Part shown: positions 49,533 to 58,432 of the stretch, one piece after another | Position numbering within the stretch: position 1 is the first letter of the stretch | Layout of the letters: each line of letters opens with the position of its first letter | Source of the DNA: Nonomuraea sediminis | GTDB lineage: Bacteria; Actinomycetota; Actinomycetes; Streptosporangiales; Streptosporangiaceae | Assembly (NCBI RefSeq): GCF_018531495.1 | Contig: NZ_JAHDTI010000002.1 | Coordinates: 186,001-250,000, forward strand | Length of the DNA stretch: 64,000 nt | Direction: 5' to 3' | Position numbers and translations under genes: made by a program | Notes under the pieces: generated by a model | Databases searched by the model: none | What the model was told of the DNA's origin: nothing | Seen by the model: only the letters and a program-made list of their open reading frames with translations

Positions 49533-49893
49533 GTGCTGATTGCCGGGTACGGCGTGCCGCGCCATTGAAAATGAGGCAAAAGACCAGGTCAGAGCGATTT
49601 CCAGCACGTCGCTCCATACCTCCTTCCGCCTCGAACCCCCACCTGCTGTACCCATTTTCACAAGATGACCATCGTCAATGATCCGAGTCATAGTCCACCA
49701 AAGGTGGCAAGCATCGCAATAGACGCATTTCAAAGCGGTACTTTCGTTATCAGGTCAGCGCGCTGACCCATTTATTCAAGATCACGACTTGTACCCATTT
49801 CCCGGGAATGCCTCGCCGTGGGGCGGGTCGCTCCTTACCGTGGAGCATGATCGGAGCTACGGGACAGCATCGTGGTCGAAAGGCGAGGGACCG
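49533..49893. other. AT-richer intergenic region with ACCCATTT repeats
   Basis: 361 bases without a credible gene. ACCCATTT occurs three times (49650-49657, 49766-49773, 49793-49800). The first two share the longer pattern ACCCATTT-N4-AAGAT-N-AC, and the first and third share TGTACCCATTT. The region is less GC-rich than its surroundings, as expected for promoter DNA of the XRE gene at 49894. Confidence 0.5.
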
Positions 49894-50775
49894 ATGCTTG
49901 AACAGCAGCCCGCGCACTTCGTGCTGGCCACCCGGCTCGCACGATTGCGTCAACAGATCGGGCTCCCCATCCGGGCTGCGGCCGCGGCGGCGGGGGTCAG
50001 CCCCACGACGATCGCTCGGATCGAGAACGGACAGGTGGTGCCCAGGCGATCCACGGTGGAAACGCTGTTGACGCAGTACGGCGTGCGCGAGCGACGTCAT
50101 CGCGACCATCTGCTCAGCCTGCTGAGCGGTGAGCGGCACGCCGGCTGGTTCGACGCCGCGGAGATCCCGGTGTGGCTGTCGACGGTGCTCGCGCTGGAGG
50201 ACCAGGCCAGCCAGCTGATGACCTATTCCCCCACCATCCTGCCGCCGCTGTTGCAGACGCCGGCCTACGCGCGGGCCACGATGCCGGGCGCGCAGCCGGC
50301 GCAGGTGCCCGGGGGCGTCGACGTCATCCGCAGCCGCCAGCAGGCACTGGAGCGGGAGGGCAGGCCGGCGTTGTGGGCGGTGATCGATCCCAGGGCGCTG
50401 CTCGATCCGCCGCTGGCCAGGCCCGAGGATCGGCTGGAGCAGATCGACTGGCTGATCGCGGCGGCCGAGCAGCCGTACATCACGATCCAGATCATGCGCC
50501 CGGCCTCCCAGACGGAGTTCGTGCCCGACGCGCCCCGCTTCACGATCGTGCGCCTGCCGGACCCCGAACGCTCGGACCTGCTGCTCCTGCACCTGCTGCA
50601 CGGCCCGAGCCTCATCGACGACCCGCTGGTGGTGGAGAGCCACCAGCTGGCCCTGGCCAGGCTCTACTCCCGGGCCTTCATGCCGAGCGAGACGGTCGAG
50701 ATCCTCCAGCAGTTCCGCGCCGTCATCGACAGGTGCGACCCCTTCGAGGCGCTGGCTACGAGACCGTCCCCGTAG
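49894..50775 (+). CDS. XRE-family regulator with DUF5753 domain
   Basis: 293 residues. Helix-turn-helix at about 10-65 (LARLRQQIGLPIRAAAAAAG, VSPTTIARIENGQVVPRRST), then the DUF5753 domain (WLSTVLALEDQASQLMTYSPTILPPLLQTPAYARAT by position 95-130, and later DPERSDLLLLHLLHGPSLID). These are the Scr1/BldB-partner type regulators, frequent in developmental and natural-product loci of actinomycetes and often paired with a DUF397 protein; no DUF397 gene is seen here. GAGGGA precedes the ATG. Confidence 0.92.
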   Translation: MLEQQPAHFVLATRLARLRQQIGLPIRAAAAAAGVSPTTIARIENGQVVPRRSTVETLLTQYGVRERRHRDHLLSLLSGERHAGWFDAAEIPVWLSTVLALEDQASQLMTYSPTILPPLLQTPAYARATMPGAQPAQVPGGVDVIRSRQQALEREGRPALWAVIDPRALLDPPLARPEDRLEQIDWLIAAAEQPYITIQIMRPASQTEFVPDAPRFTIVRLPDPERSDLLLLHLLHGPSLIDDPLVVESHQLALARLYSRAFMPSETVEILQQFRAVIDRCDPFEALATRPSP

Positions 50776-50820
50776 CTCACCGGCGGTCCATCACAGCAGC
50801 GCGGCCTGCGCATGGGCCCC

Positions 50821-51639
50821 CTACTTGGTCGCGCTGGTGGCGAGGCGGTCGAAGGCGCGGTCGGTCAGGTGCCTGTCCAGGAACAGCAGCAGCTTGGCCA
50901 GGTAGCCGACCGCGTAGCGGGCCTTGGGCGCGGGCGAGTCGACGGCCTGCCTGATCGCCCGCGCGACGACCGCGGGATCGGAGGCCTTGCTGCCGGCTCC
51001 CAGCTCGGTCTCGGCCCGCTTGGCCATCAACTCGGCCATCCGGCGGTAGGCGCCGTGTCCGGAGATGTCGCGCAGCTCCTGCGCCGTGCCGTTCTCGAAC
51101 TCGGTCTTGATGATGCCGGGCTGGATGATCACGACGTGGACGCCGAACCGCCCGAGCTCCTGCCGCAGCGAGTCGGAGTAGGCCTCGAGCGCGTGCTTGG
51201 AGGAGTAGTACCAGGCGCCGAGCGGCAACGCGATCTCGCCGCCGATGGACGAGACGTTGACGATCGTGCCGGACTTCTGCTCGCGCATGTACGGCAGGCA
51301 GAGCTGGATCAGCCGCGCCGGGGCGAAGAGGTTGACCTCGAACTGGTCGCGGGCCCGGTCGAGCGGCACGTCCTCGACCGCGCCGTGCAGGCCGATCCCG
51401 GCATTGTTGACCAGGACGTCGATCCTCCCCTGCTCGTCGACGACGGTGCGGACGGCGCGTTCGAGGTCGTCTTCCTTGCGGGCGTCCATCTCCATGACGT
51501 GGCCGCCGGCGGCGCGCAGGAGCTCCATCTTGGGCACGCGGCGCGCCGCGCCGTACACGGTGTGGCCGGCCCGCCGCAGCTCGAGCGCGGCGGCCAGGCC
51601 GATGCCCGAGGACGCGCCGGTGACAAGGCAGACCTTCAT
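50821..51639 (-). CDS. Short-chain dehydrogenase/reductase
   Basis: 272 residues. Classical SDR: TGASSGIG (7-14), NNAG near 79, catalytic Ser in NVSSIGGE and the YxxxK pair in WYYSSKHALEAYS. It uses NAD(P)(H) on an alcohol or ketone. It follows the P450 gene by three bases on the same strand, so oxidation by the P450 followed by SDR redox on the same molecule is a reasonable inference. Confidence 0.92.
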   Translation of the reverse strand: MKVCLVTGASSGIGLAAALELRRAGHTVYGAARRVPKMELLRAAGGHVMEMDARKEDDLERAVRTVVDEQGRIDVLVNNAGIGLHGAVEDVPLDRARDQFEVNLFAPARLIQLCLPYMREQKSGTIVNVSSIGGEIALPLGAWYYSSKHALEAYSDSLRQELGRFGVHVVIIQPGIIKTEFENGTAQELRDISGHGAYRRMAELMAKRAETELGAGSKASDPAVVARAIRQAVDSPAPKARYAVGYLAKLLLFLDRHLTDRAFDRLATSATK

Positions 51640-51642
51640 GGG

Positions 51643-52827
51643 TCACACCTCCCAGGCGACGGGCAGCGCGTGCACGCCGTAAATGATCATGTCGGTGCGC
51701 ATGGCGATGTCCTGCGGCTCCGCCGCCAGGCGCAGCGTGGGGAAGCGGGTGACCAGCGCGGGCAGCGCGACCTGCAACTCCACCCGGGCGAGCTGCTGGC
51801 CCAGGCACTGGTGGATGCCGTGGCCGAAGGCGACGTGCCCGCCGGTGGCGCGCAGCAGGTCGAGCGTGTCGGGGTCGGCGAAGTGGGCGGAGTCGCGGTT
51901 GGCCGCGGGGACCGAGAGCGTGATGGACTCGCCCGCCTTGATCGTCCGGCCGTCCAGCTCGACGTCCTCGAGCGCGGTGCGGACCGTGAACGGGATGACG
52001 CTCAGGTAGCGCAGCAGTTCCTCGACCGCGTGGTCGGCGAGGCCCGGGTCGGAGCGCAGGAGCGCGAGCTGATCGGGGTGGGTCAGCAGGGCGTAGGTGC
52101 CGAGCGCGAGCATGTTGGCCGTGGTGTCCAGGCCGGCTCCGAGCAGCACGAAGCCGATGTTGATCAGTTCCTCGTCGGTGAGGTCGGTAGCCGTCAGCCC
52201 GCTGAGCAGGTCGTCGCCCGGCTGGGCGCGCTTGGCGGGCACAAGCTCGGCGATGAACCCCTGCACCGCCGTGTAGGCGGCGATCATCTCCTCCTGCGCG
52301 GTCCCCAGGCGGAACAGCTTCAGCGCGTCGGCCTGGAAGCGCGCCCTGTCGGCGTACGGCACGCCGAGCAGCTCGCAGATGACCTGGGCGGGAACCGGCT
52401 GTGCCAGCTCGGTGACCAGGTCGGCGGGCGAGCCGTGGCGCGCCATGGCGTCCAGGTGCTCGGTCGTGATCGCCTGGACCTGCTCGGTGAGCCGCCGCAT
52501 GCGGCGGACGGTGAACTGGCCGGTGAGCAGGCGCCGGTAGCGCGTGTGCTCGGGCGCGTCCATCGCGGTGAAGATGCCGGGAGGGGCGGGCCTGTCGCTG
52601 CCCGGGGTGCCGGGGATGGGCACGTGCCTGATCTCGGGCCGGACGCTGAAGCGCGGGTCGGCCAGCACCTCCCTGACCAGGGCGTGGCTGGTGGCCAGCC
52701 AGCCGAGGTGGCCGTCGGGGTACTGCAGCCTGCTCAGCGGGCCCAGTTCTGCCAGACCCGCCGGCGGATCGAACGGGCGACCCGCGGGCCGCTCGGTGGG
52801 CAGCGAAGGGATCGTGTCGTTTGCCAT
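51643..52827 (-). CDS. Cytochrome P450 (CYP105-like layout)
   Basis: 394 residues. I-helix LGAGLDTTANM, ExxR in EELLRYLS, heme loop FGHGIHQCLG with C341. The region DGLSRLQYPDGHLGWLATSH-type N terminus (GPLSRLQYPDGHLGW) and the acidic Asp in place of Glu/His in the I-helix are usual in actinomycete P450s for macrolides or terpenoids. Its start follows an AT-rich stretch and faces a MarR-like regulator gene. Electron partners are not encoded here; the ferredoxin at 17371 is far away. Confidence 0.92.
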   Translation of the reverse strand: MANDTIPSLPTERPAGRPFDPPAGLAELGPLSRLQYPDGHLGWLATSHALVREVLADPRFSVRPEIRHVPIPGTPGSDRPAPPGIFTAMDAPEHTRYRRLLTGQFTVRRMRRLTEQVQAITTEHLDAMARHGSPADLVTELAQPVPAQVICELLGVPYADRARFQADALKLFRLGTAQEEMIAAYTAVQGFIAELVPAKRAQPGDDLLSGLTATDLTDEELINIGFVLLGAGLDTTANMLALGTYALLTHPDQLALLRSDPGLADHAVEELLRYLSVIPFTVRTALEDVELDGRTIKAGESITLSVPAANRDSAHFADPDTLDLLRATGGHVAFGHGIHQCLGQQLARVELQVALPALVTRFPTLRLAAEPQDIAMRTDMIIYGVHALPVAWEV

Positions 52828-52880
52828 GAACGAAACGGTAGGAATCCGTTTCTCACACTGCCAACGCTCAAAATAGGCTT

Positions 52881-52937
52881 CCCCTGGTAGCAGCGATATC
52901 GTCGGTGCAATGACATTGACACTGAATGCACCAGGGG
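52881..52937. promoter_or_regulatory. Nested inverted repeats upstream of P450 and regulator
   Basis: CCCCTGG (52881-52887) pairs with CCAGGGG (52931-52937), and GGTGCA (52904-52909) with TGCACC (52927-52932). They occupy the 115-base divergent gap; the inner dyad is a plausible site for the adjacent regulator. Confidence 0.4.
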
Positions 52938-52942
52938 TCTGA

Positions 52943-53647
52943 ATGCCGGGAGATCGCCTCACCTACGAGGACCGCCAGCACATCGCCGCCGGGCTGTCGG
53001 CCGGGCTCGGCTACGCCGAGATCGCCCGCCGCCTGGGCAGGCCCAGGTCCACGATCAGCCGCGAGATCACCCGTAACGGCGGGCCGGGTCACTACCGCGC
53101 CAACCACGCGCAGCAGGCGACCAGCTGGCGGGCCCGGCGCAAGCCCGGCCTGCCGCACGCCGCGCCGGTCACCGCCGACACCCACGGGCGTGATCCCGAG
53201 GCGGTGCGCGCGTTCGAGGACGGCTTCGCCGAGATGATGATCCAGACGGGCGTCCCGGCGATGATGGCCAGGATCCTCGTCTGCCTGTTCACCAACGACA
53301 GCGGCGGCTTCACCGCGGCCGAGCTCGTCACCCGGCTGCAGGTCAGCCCCGCCTCCATCTCCAAGGCGGTGAACTGGCTGGAACAGCGCGGCCTGCTCAG
53401 GCGCGAGCGCGGCGACCGGCGGGAACGCTACCTCGTCGAGGACCACGTCTGGTACATGGCCTGGCAGGCCAGCGTCCGGTCGATGTCGATGTGGAGCGAG
53501 TACGCCCAGCGGGGAGCCGCGGTCCTCGGGACCACGACCCCCGCCGGAGCCCGGATGCACACGGCCGGCCAGTTCTTCCAGTTCCTCGTCCACGACATGG
53601 CCCAAGCCGCGGAACACTGGCGCCTGACCCTGTCGGCTACCAGATGA
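52943..53647 (+). CDS. GbsR/MarR-type regulator with an extra IS30-like helix-turn-helix
   Basis: 234 residues. Residues about 5-50 match the HTH_38 DNA-binding domain of IS30 transposases (LTYEDRQHIAAGLSAGLGYA, EIARRLGRPRSTISREITRN). Residues about 85-170 are a winged helix of the GbsR/MarR kind (GGFTAAELVTRLQVSPASIS, KAVNWLEQRGLLRRERGDRR). There is no integrase domain, so it is a regulator rather than a transposon. It faces the P450/SDR operon and probably controls it. The last 11 bases overlap the convergent P450 fragment. Confidence 0.85.
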   Translation: MPGDRLTYEDRQHIAAGLSAGLGYAEIARRLGRPRSTISREITRNGGPGHYRANHAQQATSWRARRKPGLPHAAPVTADTHGRDPEAVRAFEDGFAEMMIQTGVPAMMARILVCLFTNDSGGFTAAELVTRLQVSPASISKAVNWLEQRGLLRRERGDRRERYLVEDHVWYMAWQASVRSMSMWSEYAQRGAAVLGTTTPAGARMHTAGQFFQFLVHDMAQAAEHWRLTLSATR

Positions 53648-54224
53648 CGGGCAGCCGGTGCACGCCGTAGATGCTCATGTCCGTGCGCAGCGGAATCTCC
53701 TCGTCGTGCACGGCCACCCGCAGCCCGGGGAAGCGCTCGAACAGCGCCCGGTAGCCGATGCGCAGCTCCACCCTGGCCAGCTGGTGGCCCAGGCACTGGT
53801 GGACGCCGTGGCCGAAGGCCAGCTGTCCGCCGGCCGCCCCGCCGACCAGGTCCAGGTGCTCAGGGTCGGGGAAGCGCTCGGGGTCACGGTTGGCGGCCGG
53901 GATGGAGATCGTCACCACCTGACCCTTCTTGATCGTCTGCCCGGCGATCTCCACATCCTCCAGCGCCGCGCGCAGCGGGCCGAGATGCGGGACCGACAGA
54001 TACCGCAGCAGCTCCTCGACCACCGGTTCCGTCATCGTGACGTGCTGCTGCCCCATCCGCATGAGCACATAGGCGCCGAGGCCGAGCATGTTGGCGGTCG
54101 TCTCGTGCCCGGCGACCAGCAGCAAGAGGGCCATTCCCGCGATCTCGGCCGCGTCCAGCCCGCCGTCGGCCCACAGACCGCTGAGCAGGTCGTCGGCGGG
54201 CTCGGCCCGCTTGCTCGCGACCAA
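53637..54224 (-). pseudogene. C-terminal half of a cytochrome P450 (N-terminal half deleted)
   Basis: About 195 residues beginning at VASKRAEPADDLLSGLWADG. I-helix LLVAGHETTANM, ExxR in EELLRYLS, heme loop FGHGVHQCLGHQLARVEL and a normal C terminus are present. The A-H helices (about 200 residues) are absent. The only start is a TTG without a ribosome site, and the frame upstream runs into the end of a truncated TetR gene. It cannot make a working P450. It resembles the nearby P450 at 51643 in style but is clearly diverged. Confidence 0.8.
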
Positions 54225-54228
54225 TGGA

Positions 54229-54639
54229 TCAGGTCGGCGGGGCGGTCACGACGGCCCGTACCCCGGCCGCGCTGTCCAGCAGGACCCTGCGCAGCTCGGG
54301 CCGCCTGGTGGCCTCCAGCGACAGCTCGTACCTGGCCAGCTGGCGGTCGCGGGTGGTGGTCAGCCACTCCCCGAGCACTTCGGCCACGGCCTCGACCTGC
54401 CCGTCGCGGCCGGGCTCGGCCTCCACTCGCGCCCGCAGCGCGGTCAGGTCGGCGGTGGTGTGCTCGGCCAGCCGTTCCACCGCCGCCTGCAGCAGCGACT
54501 GGCGGGTCCTGAAGTAGTAGGAGGTCGAGCCCTCGGCCAGCCCTGCCACCCGGTCGACCGCCCGGTGCGTCAGCCCGCGCATGCCCTCGGCCGCGAGGAG
54601 CGAGATCGCCGCGTCGGCGATCTCCTGTCGTCTGGACAT
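54229..54639 (-). CDS. TetR-family regulator, C-terminally truncated
   Basis: 136 residues; TetR proteins are normally 180-220. The DNA-binding domain is intact (about 1-50: SRRQEIADAAISLLAAEGMR, GLTHRAVDRVAGLAEGSTSYYF), and the ligand domain runs to LSLEATRRPELRRVLLDSAAG, then stops after VRAVVTAPPT exactly where homology to the P450 fragment begins. The dimerisation helices are probably lost. It lies 19 bases downstream of the ABC permease gene on the same strand. Confidence 0.75.
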   Translation of the reverse strand: MSRRQEIADAAISLLAAEGMRGLTHRAVDRVAGLAEGSTSYYFRTRQSLLQAAVERLAEHTTADLTALRARVEAEPGRDGQVEAVAEVLGEWLTTTRDRQLARYELSLEATRRPELRRVLLDSAAGVRAVVTAPPT

Positions 54640-54658
54640 CCGCCAAGTCTAGGGAGCG

Positions 54659-57000
54659 CTACTCGCGGGTGCCGAGGGCGTCGGCCGGGCGGGCGCGGAG
54701 GGCGAATCTGGCCGGGATCAGCGTCGCCGCCAGGGCCAGGGCCGCCACCGTGGCGATGACCGCGAGGTAGGCCTGGGGCGGCACGTAGGGCAGGAGCGAG
54801 CCGGTCATGCCCTTGCCGAAGGCGCCCAGCGTCACCAGCGCGATGGCCGTCCCGATGAGCACCGCGACCACGGTGGCCGTCACCGTCTCGGTGCACAGCA
54901 TCCGCATCGCCTGCCTGCGGGTGGTGCCCACCACGCGCAGCAGGGCGAGCTCCCTGACCCTGCCCAGCGTCGACATGGCCAGCGTGTTGACCACCGCGAT
55001 CGCGCTGAAGGCGATGATCAGGCCCATGGCCACGAAGGCGACCGCCGCGTTGGCCGAACCCGCCTGGGCCGCGCCCGCCTCGTCGGCCACGGTCACGCCG
55101 GGCACGCGCCGCAGCGCCTCCCGCTCGCCGCCGGAGACCAGGACGGTCCCCCGGGGATCGTCGACGTGGGCGGCCACGAGCCCGCGCGCCAGGGTCAGGT
55201 CGCCGAAGCCGAGACCCCGCGAGTAGATCGCCACCACCCGGACGGTGGCGGGCGTGCCGTCGCCGAGCACCAGCGCGATCTCGTCGCCGAGCCCGACGCC
55301 CAGCCGGTCGGCCGCGGTACGGCTGACGGCCGCCGTCGTGTCGCCGAACCCGCGCAGCGAGCCCGCCTCCACGCCCAGGTCCATCGTCCGGTCCAGGCCC
55401 TCGGGCGTGACCGCCTGCGCGCCGTACTTGTCCAGGTCGATCCTGACCGAGGTGCGCAGCACCTCGGTGACGGCGCGCACCCCCGGCACCTGGCGCACGG
55501 CCGCCGCGGGCGAGCCGGCGACGAGCACGTGGTCGGCCTTGACGCCCGCGTTCGCCTGGCCCTGCGCGGCGTGGCCCATGGTGGTCTGCGAGAACAGGAT
55601 CGTGCACGTCATCGCCGTCATCAGGCTCAGCGGCACGATCACCGAAGCCAGCCGGGTCTCCCCCGCGCGCAGGTTCTTGCTCGCCAGGTAGCCACCCGCG
55701 CCGGGCGCCCGCAGCGGCAGCGCCGTCACCGCCCGCGCGATCGGCGGCCCGAGCAGCGCGACCGCCGTCGTCCACACCAGCGCGGTGAGCATGGTCACGG
55801 GGCTGGCGGCCGCCTCGGTCGACAGCGACGACAGCGACGACAGCACCACCGTCAGCCCGGCGCCTCCGGCCACCGCCACCAGCCCGGCGACCAGCCGCAT
55901 CCGCGGCAGTGTGGCGGTGGGCAGCGCCATCTCACCCAGCGCCTCCACCGGTCTGATCCGCGCGGTACGGCGGGCCGAGACGCGAGCCGACACCCACGCC
56001 GCCCCCAGCGTGGCCACCACCGCGGCGATCGCCGGGAACGGGCTGACCACCAGCGGCAGGTTGGCGGGCATGGCGCCCAGCGCGACGAACCTGGTCCGCA
56101 GCCAGAACGCCAGCAGGAGCCCGGCTCCGGACCCGACCAGACCGGCGGCCACGCCGATGAGCAGGGCCTCGCCGCCGATGAGCTTCCTGGCCTGCCGCGG
56201 CGTGGCGCCCACGGCGCGCAGCAGGGCGATCTCGCGCCTGCGCTGCTGCGCGGACAGCGCGAACGTACCCACCACCACGAGGATCGCCACCAGCAGCGAG
56301 GTGCCGCCGAGCGCGCCGCCCAGGCTGATGAGCCTGGCCCGAGAGCCTTCCGCCTCGGGGAACTCGGCCGTGCCGCGCTCGTCGCCGGTGTAGGCGACGG
56401 CGCCCTTGACGCTGACGTCGACGCGCGGCCAGACGCCGATCGCGGTCAGCAGGCCGTCGTGCCCGGCCAGCCGGCGGGCCTCGGCGGTGGCGAAGAAGAG
56501 CGTGTCCTGGGTGGGCAACGCCTGCCGGGTCACGCCGACCACGCGGTAGCCGGGGATCGTCTGGCCCGCGTGGCGGGCGTCCACCACGACCTCGCCCGCG
56601 GCCCTGGGCGGGCGGCCCGAGGCGAGCGTGAAGGGGGTGAGCGCGGCCGACTCCCAGCCGTGCCCGGTGAACCCGGCGAAGCGGAAGCTCACCTCGGTGA
56701 CCACCTTCGTCACGCCGGGGACGCGCTGGACCTCTCCGGCCACGGAGGCGGGGATCCACCTGCGCTCCGACAGCGGCTTGGCCTTCTGCTTGCCGCTGTC
56801 CTTGGTCTGCCTGACGAACTGGTCGCCCGCCACGATCACCGGGGCTCCGGCGTACCGCTCGGGTGCGACCGTGCCGCGCAGGCCGGTGTCCAGCAGCATG
56901 CCGCAGGCGGTCACCAGCGCGGCGGCGCACAGCAGAGCCACGAACGCGCCGGCGAAGGCGGCCTTGCGGTGCCGCAGCGTCTTCAGTGCGAAGGAGATCA

Positions 57001-57001
<1 letters not shown>
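54659..57001 (-). CDS. FtsX/MacB-type ABC transporter permease
   Basis: 780 residues with two FtsX modules. An N-terminal helix (AAFAGAFVALLCAAALVTACGML) is followed by an extracellular domain, three helices (about 260-390), another set, a second extracellular domain and a final FtsX block (ALLRVVGTTRRQAMRMLCTE, then AIALVTLGAFGKG). Both FtsX blocks keep the coupling-helix pattern (EIALLRAVGATPRQARKLIG). The start overlaps the ATPase stop by one base (TGATG). It probably exports or extracts a peptide or lipid under the control of the divergent two-component system. Confidence 0.93.
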
Positions 57002-57732
<731 letters not shown>

Positions 57733-57823
57733 GGGTACAAGCCTGCTGATCTGCGGTTTCCGTCACCAGAGAGCCGGTCACGAGCCGAACGTGACATCCT
57801 CATGATCCGGACATAATGGTCAG

Positions 57824-58432
57824 GTGATTCGCTTGCTGCTTGCAGAGGACCAGCACGTCATCAGGGAAGCGCTCGTGACGCTGCTCGGCCTCGAGCCCGA
57901 CCTCGAGGTCGTCGAGGCGGTCGACTCGGGGGACAAGGTGGTGGCCGCCGCGCTGGTGCACCGGCCGGACGTGGCCGTGCTCGACGTCGACATGCCGGGC
58001 ACCATCGACGGGCTGGACGCGGCCGGAGAGCTGCGCGTCAAGCTGCCGGACTGCCGCACGCTCATGCTCACCGGCCACGGCAGGCCGGGGCATCTGCGCC
58101 GCGCGCTGGCCTCCCAGGTGGACGGCTTCATGCTGAAGACCGCTTCGCCGGAGGAGCTGTCGGCCGCGATCAGGAAGGTGGCGCGGGGCGAGCGGGTGCT
58201 CGACCCGTCGCTGGCCGCCACCGCGTGGAACCTGGCCGACAACCCGCTCACGCCCCGCGAGGCCGACGTCCTGCGGCTGGTCGCCGGGGGCGCGGAGGCC
58301 TCCGAGATCGCCGGCGAGCTGTTCCTGAGCGCGGGAACCGTGCGCAACTACCTGACCGCGATCGTCGCCAAGCTCAACGCCCGCAACCGCACCGACGCCG
58401 TGCGCATCGCCGCCGAGGCGGGCTGGATCTAG
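57824..58432 (+). CDS. NarL/LuxR-family response regulator
   Basis: 202 residues from GTG. Receiver domain 1-118 with phospho-acceptor D54 (AVLDVDMPG) and conserved Lys in GFMLKTAS. LuxR helix-turn-helix at about 140-200 (LTPREADVLRLVAGGAEASE, SAGTVRNYLTAIVAKLNARN). CATAAT ends seven bases before the GTG, so the mRNA may be leaderless. The stop overlaps that of the convergent kinase by four bases. Likely activates the divergent ABC operon. Confidence 0.94.
   Translation: MIRLLLAEDQHVIREALVTLLGLEPDLEVVEAVDSGDKVVAAALVHRPDVAVLDVDMPGTIDGLDAAGELRVKLPDCRTLMLTGHGRPGHLRRALASQVDGFMLKTASPEELSAAIRKVARGERVLDPSLAATAWNLADNPLTPREADVLRLVAGGAEASEIAGELFLSAGTVRNYLTAIVAKLNARNRTDAVRIAAEAGWI

Noticed and set aside
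48921..49733. Minus-strand frame opposite the small XRE gene with a Cys-rich start
   Set aside because: Mostly antisense to 49068-49532, no ribosome site, and no recognisable domain.
52943..53100. IS30 transposase
   Set aside because: Only the helix-turn-helix is present; no DDE integrase domain or terminal repeats, and the rest is a GbsR/MarR domain.
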